A stretch of 12,818 bases of DNA, from the NCBI GenBank assembly GCA_003552365.1, contig PUKR01000212.1, positions 1-12,818 on the forward strand. The letters run 5' to 3'. Below are positions 7,798 to 12,818 of this stretch, in pieces. Under the pieces are notes generated by a model that had not been told where the DNA came from, did no database searches, and saw only the letters and a list, made by a program, of their open reading frames with translations. The translations under genes were made by a program, and so were the position numbers. The DNA comes from Syntrophomonadaceae bacterium (GTDB taxonomy: Bacteria; Bacillota; Dethiobacteria; DTU022). Numbering within the stretch: position 1 is the stretch's first letter; each line of letters opens with the position of its first letter.

Positions 7798-7818
7798 GAT
7801 ATTAGAGGAGGGCTAGGT

Positions 7819-9906
7819 ATGAAAAAATATGCCAGCGAAGATATTCGCAACGTAGCATTAATTTCCCATGGCGGTGCCGGCAAAACTTCCCTTACCGAAG
7901 CACTGCTTTACACGTCCGGAACAACTAACCGTTTGGGCAAAATCGAATCGGGAAACACCACAACCGATTATGCCCCCGATGAAATTAAAAAACAGGTTAC
8001 CATCAATACCAGTTTGGCCCCTTTGGAGTGGAGCGGGGTCAAAATAAACCTGCTCGACACCCCCGGGTATTTTGATTTTATTGGCGATGTGCTGGGTGCT
8101 TTAAGGGTTGCAGACAGCGTTATCGCCGTTGTTTGCGCTGCTTCAGGGGTCGAAGTGGGGACAGAAAAAGTATGGGGATATGCCGATGACTTCAATCTGC
8201 CCCGCCTGGTAGTGATCAATAAACTGGAGCGTGAAAATGCAGACTTCGACGGAACCCTGGAACAGCTCCGGACGAAATTTGGTCCCAGTGTTGCCCCGCT
8301 GCAGATGCCGGTTGGCCAGGAAGCAGATTTTAAAGGCGTAATTGATCTGCTCCAACAAAAAGCACTGATTTTTTCCGAGGACGGCATGGAAATGACCGAG
8401 CAGGAAATGCCCGGTGATTTAATTTCACAAGCCCAGGAGCAAAGGGAAATGCTGGTCGAAGCAATTGCCGAAGCCGACGATGAATTATTGGAAAAGTACC
8501 TGGAAGGCGAAGAACTAAGTGATGATGAGATTAATAAGGGGTTGCGCGAAGGAGTATTGAATGGAAAAATAATTCCTGTGCTTTGCTGTGCGGCGACCAG
8601 AAATTTCGGGAGCCAACCCTTGCTTGACTTAATAAAACTCTACCTCCCCAACCCCCTGGACCGGGAAGAAATCAAAGGCTATAAACCCGGCACTGAAGAA
8701 GAGGTTACCCGAAAACTGAGACCGGATGAACCGCTGTCTGCTTTTGTATTTAAAACTATGGCCGACCCTTATGTGGGTAGGATTAATTATTTTAGAGTTT
8801 ACTCCGGTACAGTAAAGCCTGACAGCCCGGTCTATAATTCTACCCAGGATATTTCTGAACGTTTTGGGCAGGTTTTCAGCATGCGCGGTAAAAACCAGAT
8901 TCCCCTGGAAGAAGTTGTTACCGGTGATATTGCCTGTGTGGCAAAACTGCAGAAAACGGTTACCGGAGATACCTTAAGCGACAAGGAGAACCCGGTTCAA
9001 TTCCCGGATTTACAGTTCCCGGAACCGGTGATTTCTTTTTCAGTTGAGCCGAAAACCAAGGGTGATGAAGATAAGGTCGGCAGCGGGCTTTCTCGCTTTC
9101 TTGAAGAGGATCCCACCTTCAGGATGGAAAGAAATGTGGAAACTAAGGAAACTATAATCTCAGGTATGGGAGAACTCCACCTTGATATTATTGTTAGTCG
9201 GCTCGCCCAAAAGTTTGGGGTGGATGTTGATTTATCCACACCGAAGGTTCCCTACAAGGAAACAATCAAGGGACAGACCAGGGTGGAAGGTAAGCACAAA
9301 AAGCAGTCCGGTGGTCGCGGCCAATTTGGGCATGTCTATATTGAGATGGAACCCTCCGAGCAGGATCAAGGGCTGGTTTTTGAAAATAAAATTTTTGGCG
9401 GAGCAGTTCCAAAACAGTACGTCCCTGCTGTAGAAAAAGGAATCCAGGAAGCTATGGAGGAAGGAGTGGTAGCCGGGTATCCGGTAGTAGACGTGTTTGT
9501 CAGGCTGGTCGACGGCTCCTACCATACGGTGGACTCCTCCGAAATGGCTTTTAAAGTAGCCGGGGCGCAGGCTTTCCGGAAAGGGATGGAACAGGCAGAC
9601 GCGGTGCTGCTGGAACCGATCATGGATGTGGAAGTAATCGTGCCCGAAGAATTTATGGGCGATATCATGGGAGATTTGAACAGCAAGCGCGGTAAAATTC
9701 AGGGGATGGAACCAGAGGGTGACCAGCAAAAAATCAAGGCCCAGGTTCCCATGGCAGAGATGTTTAAGTATTCAATTGATCTGCGTTCAATGACCCAGGG
9801 CAGGGGCTTTTTTACTGCTAAATTCTCCCATTATGAAGAAGTGCCGCAAAACGTAGCGGAACAAATTATCGAGGAAGCAAAGGCCGAAAAAGAAGAGGAA
9901 GAGTAA
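7819..9906 (+). CDS. Elongation factor G-like translational GTPase (EF-G-2 type paralogue)
   Basis: A five-domain EF-G family GTPase of 695 residues. The G domain has a P-loop SHGGAGKT (16-23), G3 as DTPGYFDF (80-87) and G4 as NKLE (134-137). Canonical EF-G has AHIDAGKT, DTPGHVDF and NKMD. Domain II follows (AFVFKTMADPYVGRINYFRVYSG), then domain III (LEEDPTFRMERN, SGMGELHLDII), domain IV (KKQSGGRGQFGHV, with tip histidine His569 in SYHTVDSSE) and domain V ending FSHYEEVPQNVAEQIIEEA. The P-loop and DTPGY resemble the ribosome-dependent EF-G-2 paralogues known from Thermus and many Firmicutes rather than housekeeping FusA. The absence of rpsL, rpsG and tuf neighbours agrees. ATG 7819 follows GAGGAGG by about 7 nt. 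Its exact role is not settled; translocation, recycling or a stress role are possibilities. Tetracycline-resistance-type GTPases are less similar. Confidence 0.88.
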   Translation: MKKYASEDIRNVALISHGGAGKTSLTEALLYTSGTTNRLGKIESGNTTTDYAPDEIKKQVTINTSLAPLEWSGVKINLLDTPGYFDFIGDVLGALRVADSVIAVVCAASGVEVGTEKVWGYADDFNLPRLVVINKLERENADFDGTLEQLRTKFGPSVAPLQMPVGQEADFKGVIDLLQQKALIFSEDGMEMTEQEMPGDLISQAQEQREMLVEAIAEADDELLEKYLEGEELSDDEINKGLREGVLNGKIIPVLCCAATRNFGSQPLLDLIKLYLPNPLDREEIKGYKPGTEEEVTRKLRPDEPLSAFVFKTMADPYVGRINYFRVYSGTVKPDSPVYNSTQDISERFGQVFSMRGKNQIPLEEVVTGDIACVAKLQKTVTGDTLSDKENPVQFPDLQFPEPVISFSVEPKTKGDEDKVGSGLSRFLEEDPTFRMERNVETKETIISGMGELHLDIIVSRLAQKFGVDVDLSTPKVPYKETIKGQTRVEGKHKKQSGGRGQFGHVYIEMEPSEQDQGLVFENKIFGGAVPKQYVPAVEKGIQEAMEEGVVAGYPVVDVFVRLVDGSYHTVDSSEMAFKVAGAQAFRKGMEQADAVLLEPIMDVEVIVPEEFMGDIMGDLNSKRGKIQGMEPEGDQQKIKAQVPMAEMFKYSIDLRSMTQGRGFFTAKFSHYEEVPQNVAEQIIEEAKAEKEEEE

Positions 9907-9987
9907 ACGGGCCAGAGCAGTTTGGTTTTGAATAGATCAAGAAAGAGATTTAAAATACAGGATGTAACTGTTGACAAAAAACACCGG

Positions 9988-10021
9988 GTAAAGGAACGGC
10001 ATTAATTGGCTGTTCCTTTAC
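9988..10021. terminator. Inverted repeat, probable bidirectional terminator between convergent genes
   Basis: GTAAAGGAAC (9988-9997) is perfectly complementary to GTTCCTTTAC (10012-10021) around a 14-nt loop. On the plus strand it is followed by TTTT, and on the minus strand a T-run (revcomp of the AAAAAA near 9976-9981) lies a few bases beyond the stem. It sits between the EF-G-like gene and the convergent ATP-grasp gene, whose TAA stop lies inside the loop. The plus-strand U-tract is short, so efficiency in that direction is uncertain. Confidence 0.65.
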
Positions 10022-11312
10022 TTTTGCCTGCTAAGCCAATGGTCCTGAGAAGTTTACCCAAAACTTTGCCCGCGATCAATTTTGCAAATGAAAATAAGGG
10101 TTTTATATCATCTTTGGCCCAGATTGCATGAGCTCTGTGGTGAGAGAGCAGCGGGGTTATAATTTGCTTGAATGTCAACTGTCTTTTTTTCAGGTAAGCA
10201 GTAGTGCTGATTAAGTCTTCATAGAAGTGCCAGAAAGCCCAGGGCTGGTCGCCTGTAAGGTGATAATCGGGCAAGGGTTCGCCAATTAAGTCACGATACA
10301 TGACATAAGTAAATTCCAACCCGCAGTGATCAAAAAGCACATTCAAAGTGCTCAAGCGGGCATTGATCTCAATTAAGTAATAGCGCCCGGTTTCAGGATG
10401 TTTTTTAAATTCTATCTCCCCGTAACCGCGGTAACCCAGTTTTGTTATGTAGGAAGTGCCCAGGTCAATTAAATCTTGCTCGTGCAGGTGGTGGGTCAGG
10501 GTAGAGGAGCCAAAGTTAATCGGGAACTGGCGTAGTTTTTGTGCGCTCAAGGTGTGGGTAACCCTGCCGCTTCTATTTACGTAAAAATCAAAAACATACA
10601 TTTGATCATCGAAGCCGGGAATAATATCCTGCACCATTACTTCTAAACCGCTTGCGCGAGCAGTTTCCAGGGTCCTTAACAGGCCTTCCTGATCGTTAAC
10701 AAAGAGGCATTTTTCACGGAAAATACGGACAAACTGATGCGATAGGGCCGGTTTGACTATACAGGGGTAATTTATTTCCCGGGCAATATTACCAAGATTG
10801 GAAGATTGGTCAACTATATAAGTAGCCGGTATTAACACATTGTGTTCCCGGGCCAACAGGGCCAGGCCCTTTTTATCAATGATTTTTTCCAGCAATCCCG
10901 GCTGGTTGTCAGGGAAAAGATAATAAGGGGACAGTTGATCGGCATAGCGCGAGATCAACAAGGCATAACTGTCTGCCGTAGCCATTAAGACAGGTTTTTC
11001 GCAGAAGGTTTTGCCCAGTTCGATTAAAAAATCAGCCAGCTCTTTTTCATCCTGGTTTATATTCGGGCAAAGGATTTTTTTGGTTACATACTTAGAAGAC
11101 AGGGCGTAAGCAGCAGGAAAATAATAATCAAGTGCGTAAACCGGAACCCCGCGGCGTCCCAGGGTGCGAATTGCGCCCAGGGCAGTATAAAAGTTAGCGC
11201 CAAGCATAACCGTTGGTGTTTTTATAATTGGTGGGCCACTCCTTCTACCGGTTTCTTTATTGCAAACCCGGCTTAATGTAACTTTATAATTTTTACCGGT
11301 TTTTTGCAACAA
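10002..11312 (-). CDS. ATP-grasp ligase, carboxylate-amine ligase / D-aspartate ligase-like (COG3919 type)
   Basis: An ATP-grasp superfamily protein. It has a Rossmann-like preATP-grasp domain (about 32-150: TVMLGANFYTALGAIRTLGRRGVPVYALD, then VLMATADSYALLISRY). The ATP-grasp core follows, with nucleotide-binding YPCIVKPALS, VMVQDIIPGFDDQMYVFDFY, GYRGYGEIEFKK and the Mg-binding EINAR (Glu315, Asn317). The C-terminus is basic. Overall it resembles COG3919 predicted carboligases, a group that includes D-aspartate ligases adding D-Asp to peptidoglycan precursors. Most members have unknown substrates, so none is assigned here. It is divergent from ddl, another ATP-grasp enzyme. The start is uncertain: TTG 11312 has only weak GAGAAG upstream, while a strong AGAAGGAG (11246-11239) precedes an in-frame AUU at 11228, and the first in-frame ATG is 11207. 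Family-like sequence begins only near residue 32, favouring a shorter protein. Confidence 0.75.
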   Translation of the reverse strand: MLQKTGKNYKVTLSRVCNKETGRRSGPPIIKTPTVMLGANFYTALGAIRTLGRRGVPVYALDYYFPAAYALSSKYVTKKILCPNINQDEKELADFLIELGKTFCEKPVLMATADSYALLISRYADQLSPYYLFPDNQPGLLEKIIDKKGLALLAREHNVLIPATYIVDQSSNLGNIAREINYPCIVKPALSHQFVRIFREKCLFVNDQEGLLRTLETARASGLEVMVQDIIPGFDDQMYVFDFYVNRSGRVTHTLSAQKLRQFPINFGSSTLTHHLHEQDLIDLGTSYITKLGYRGYGEIEFKKHPETGRYYLIEINARLSTLNVLFDHCGLEFTYVMYRDLIGEPLPDYHLTGDQPWAFWHFYEDLISTTAYLKKRQLTFKQIITPLLSHHRAHAIWAKDDIKPLFSFAKLIAGKVLGKLLRTIGLAGKSKGTAN

Positions 11313-11342
11313 TTCTTCTCAGGCTGCAATATTTGCTTTTTA

Positions 11343-11351
11343 TGATATAAT
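11343..11351 (+). promoter_or_regulatory. Extended -10 promoter for ddl
   Basis: TGATATAAT (11343-11351) is a TG-n-TATAAT extended -10 element with a perfect hexamer. A poor -35 match, CTGCAA (11324-11329), lies 16 nt upstream, as is common with extended -10 promoters. Transcription would begin near 11358, giving a leader of about 47 nt before the ATG at 11405. Confidence 0.7.
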
Positions 11352-11404
11352 CATGTTAAAAATAAGTGAATTTTAACCTGTTCTTTAGTGGAGATGAACA
11401 GTTT

Positions 11405-12511
11405 ATGAACCAAAAGAAAGTAGCAGTAATCTTTGGCGGGCGTTCCGGTGAGCATGTAGTATCGCTTCGCTCTTCGGCCTCGATTATGGAGGCTATAGAC
11501 CGTGAAGATTATGAAATCATTCCGGTGGGAATAACCAGGGAGGGAACATGGATCACCGGTCCCGATGCCTGGCTTTCGCTTTGGGAAAACCGGCTTCCCG
11601 GAGAAGCATACCGCACGGTCTTATTAACCGATCCGAATAATCCTGGTTTACTGGTGCAATCCGATCAATCTCCCACTGAATGGCACTTCCAGTCAATTGA
11701 TCTGGCATTCCCGGTTTTGCATGGCACTTACGGAGAAGATGGGACAGTGCAGGGATTATTAGAAATGGCGGGGATCCCATATGTCGGTTCAGGGGTTCTG
11801 GCTTCAAGTGTCGCTATGGATAAAGTGTTTATGAAAGTGCTCTTTAGAGAACACGGCTTGCCGGTGGCTCCTTATCTATATTTTTATCGCTGGCAGTGGA
11901 ATAACCGCGAGGATTACTGGAAAAACCAGGTGATAAGCAAATTGGGGTTTCCCTGCTTTGTCAAACCGGCTAACCTTGGTTCAAGCGTAGGGATTACCAA
12001 GGTAAGAGCATCGGAAGATTTTTCTACTGCCATCGAAGAAGCATTGCTTTATGACGATAAAGTGATTGTTGAAGAGTTTCTTGAAGGTCGGGAAATAGAA
12101 TGCAGTGTTTTGGGTGACATAGAACCCGAAGCATCCCGGCCTGGAGAAGTGGTTCCCTGTAATGAATTTTACGATTACCGGGCCAAATATATTGATGATC
12201 GCTCCGAATTAGTGATTCCGGTGGAACTGGGAGAACGTCTGGAAAATATCATCAAGGAATATTCTATTAAAGCTTTTAAAGCAGTTGAAGCAAGCGGTTT
12301 AGCCAGGGTTGACTTTTTTGTTAATCCAGGTGCCGGTTTGGTCAAAGTTATCGAAATAAATACCATTCCCGGTTTTACCAGTATTAGCATGTATCCCAAG
12401 CTTTGGGAAGCAAGCGGGGTTAAGTATGAACAAGTTGTCCGCCGTTTGCTGGAGCTTGCCGAAACCAGGTTTCAACGCCGCCGCTCATTAATGGTTACGC
12501 CTCCGGAATAA
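11405..12511 (+). CDS. ddl: D-alanine--D-alanine ligase
   Basis: An ATP-grasp ligase joining two D-alanines for the peptidoglycan stem peptide; cytoplasmic, 368 residues. The N-terminal domain has VAVIFGGRSGEHVVSLRS with Glu16, matching the E. coli DdlB catalytic Glu15. The central part has HGTYGEDGTVQGLLEMAGIPYVGSG. The ATP-grasp domain shows FVKPANLGSSVGI (Ser193/Ser194), EEFLEGREIECSVLGD, and EINTIPGFTS with metal ligands. The omega-loop reads FYDYRAKYID, keeping Lys261 and Tyr262, which indicates D-Ala rather than D-lactate specificity and so a normal glycopeptide-sensitive product. Val18 replaces the second Glu of the usual SEHEVS motif. ATG 11405 is preferred (GGAG at 11390-11393, 11 nt upstream; standard MNQKKVAVIFGG start). 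GTG 11366 lies too close to the predicted transcription start. It is divergent from another ATP-grasp ligase gene. Confidence 0.93.
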   Translation: MNQKKVAVIFGGRSGEHVVSLRSSASIMEAIDREDYEIIPVGITREGTWITGPDAWLSLWENRLPGEAYRTVLLTDPNNPGLLVQSDQSPTEWHFQSIDLAFPVLHGTYGEDGTVQGLLEMAGIPYVGSGVLASSVAMDKVFMKVLFREHGLPVAPYLYFYRWQWNNREDYWKNQVISKLGFPCFVKPANLGSSVGITKVRASEDFSTAIEEALLYDDKVIVEEFLEGREIECSVLGDIEPEASRPGEVVPCNEFYDYRAKYIDDRSELVIPVELGERLENIIKEYSIKAFKAVEASGLARVDFFVNPGAGLVKVIEINTIPGFTSISMYPKLWEASGVKYEQVVRRLLELAETRFQRRRSLMVTPPE

Positions 12512-12516
12512 TTAAG

Positions 12517-12540
12517 AAGGAATATAAAGGTTATTTCCTT
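12517..12540 (+). terminator. Weak hairpin after ddl
   Basis: AAGGAA (12517-12522) can pair with TTCCTT (12535-12540), extended by two A-U pairs past a bulge, directly after the ddl stop. It has no U-tract (GCCTTATAAAC follows), so it is a doubtful terminator. The rest of 12541-12645 is AT-rich, and I see no clear promoter in it. Confidence 0.25.
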
Positions 12541-12645
12541 GCCTTATAAACAGTGAACATATTTTGAGCAGGAAGGATCACCGGGCATGCGCGTTGAATA
12601 TTCTAATTATTAATTATTTTTGAGAGCACATTTCAGGTGTTAGCC

Positions 12646-12818
12646 ATGGATGAACGTCAACAATCGCTTTTTGAATTGATTAACGATCAAACAGCTTCGG
12701 CAGAAGAGCAGGATGCTGGATTGCAGCTTGACCGGTTAAGGAAAATTTGTCTTGATTGCTCAGGTTGTGATTTAAGAAGCACCTGCCGGCAGGTTGTTTT
12801 TGGTGTAGGAAATCCTTA
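12646..12818 (+). CDS. Family 4 uracil-DNA glycosylase, N-terminal part (3' end outside window)
   Basis: The first 57 codons of a gene cut by the window edge. After a variable lead (MDERQQSLFELINDQ...), residues LDRLRKICLDCSGCDLRSTCRQVVFGVGNP match the start of iron-sulfur family 4 (UdgA-type) uracil-DNA glycosylases. The CxxC pair and the RxQVVFGxGNP motif keep the expected spacing of eight residues from the second cysteine (SGC) to VVFG. The enzyme removes uracil from DNA during base excision repair. Two additional cysteines (the first in CLDC, and in RSTC) are present beyond the expected pair. ATG 12646 has AGGTG (12635-12639) 6 nt upstream. The catalytic domain is not visible, so the call rests on the N-terminus only; the related phage SPO1-type polymerase domain shares this superfamily. 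Confidence 0.8.
   Translation, partial: MDERQQSLFELINDQTASAEEQDAGLQLDRLRKICLDCSGCDLRSTCRQVVFGVGNP

Noticed and set aside
7689..7818. Terminator or promoter between leuD and the EF-G-like gene
   Set aside because: A TCGCAA/TTGCGA pair with a long loop and several AT-rich -10-like hexamers are present, but no properly spaced combination convinced me.
9232..9729. Long open frames antisense to or overlapping known genes (for example 9232-9729 minus, 6262-6741 minus, 3657-4115 minus)
   Set aside because: They lie opposite strongly conserved coding sequence, lack ribosome sites and recognisable domains, and are explained as shadows of those genes.
9971..9976. TTGACA hexamer after the EF-G-like gene
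   Set aside because: No -10 element lies at 16-18 nt, and the following bases form the terminator stem.
11366..11404. GTG 11366 as the ddl start
   Set aside because: It is about 8 nt from the predicted transcription start, has no ribosome binding site, and adds residues before the standard Ddl N-terminus.
12170..12187. VanA/VanB-type D-lactate ligase specificity for the Ddl
   Set aside because: The omega-loop keeps the YxAKY motif with the Lys and Tyr of D-Ala-D-Ala ligases; D-lactate ligases lack it.
12587..12613. Eight-codon open frame with a GGAAGG upstream, before the uracil-DNA glycosylase gene
   Set aside because: Such a short frame is expected by chance, has no regulatory codon run, and no attenuator hairpin follows it.

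Overview
The window reads as ordinary chromosomal DNA of a low-to-mid GC Gram-positive bacterium, most likely an anaerobic member of the Clostridia-type Firmicutes. The reasons are a tRNA-sensing T-box leader ahead of a branched-chain amino acid operon, strong AGGAGG-like ribosome binding sites with several UUG starts, sigma-A consensus promoters, a biotin-independent carboxyltransferase subunit, an EF-G paralogue and a family 4 (Fe-S) uracil-DNA glycosylase. The genus cannot be set from the sequence alone.

Layout. Positions 1-816 are the 3' end of gyrA (C-terminal DNA-wrapping domain). Positions 871-2406 encode an oxaloacetate decarboxylase alpha / pyruvate carboxylase B-type carboxyltransferase without a biotin domain. 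A textbook promoter (TTGACA, 17 nt, TATAAT) at 2421-2449 starts a T-box leader whose specifier is best read as AUC (Ile) and which ends in an intrinsic terminator. It controls ilvE-ilvB-ilvN-leuC-leuD (2760-7688), a tightly packed operon with ATGA and TAATG junctions. An EF-G-like GTPase with non-canonical G3 and G4 motifs follows (7819-9906).

A perfect 10-bp inverted repeat (9988-10021) separates this from a minus-strand ATP-grasp ligase gene (10002-11312). That gene is divergent from a D-Ala-D-Ala ligase gene (ddl, 11405-12511), which has an extended -10 promoter. The window closes inside a family 4 uracil-DNA glycosylase gene starting at 12646.

How it fits together. IlvBN makes acetolactate or acetohydroxybutyrate, LeuCD isomerises isopropylmalate (and possibly citramalate), and IlvE makes the final amino acid. 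The T-box would switch the set on when uncharged tRNA (probably tRNA-Ile) accumulates. IlvC, IlvD, LeuA and LeuB are absent from the operon and must be encoded elsewhere.

I found no CRISPR array, mobile element, phage gene or defence island, and no convincing new multi-gene system. The points most worth checking are the two divergent ATP-grasp ligases, the uncertain (possibly AUU) start of the minus-strand one, the altered GTPase motifs in the EF-G paralogue, and the T-box details.
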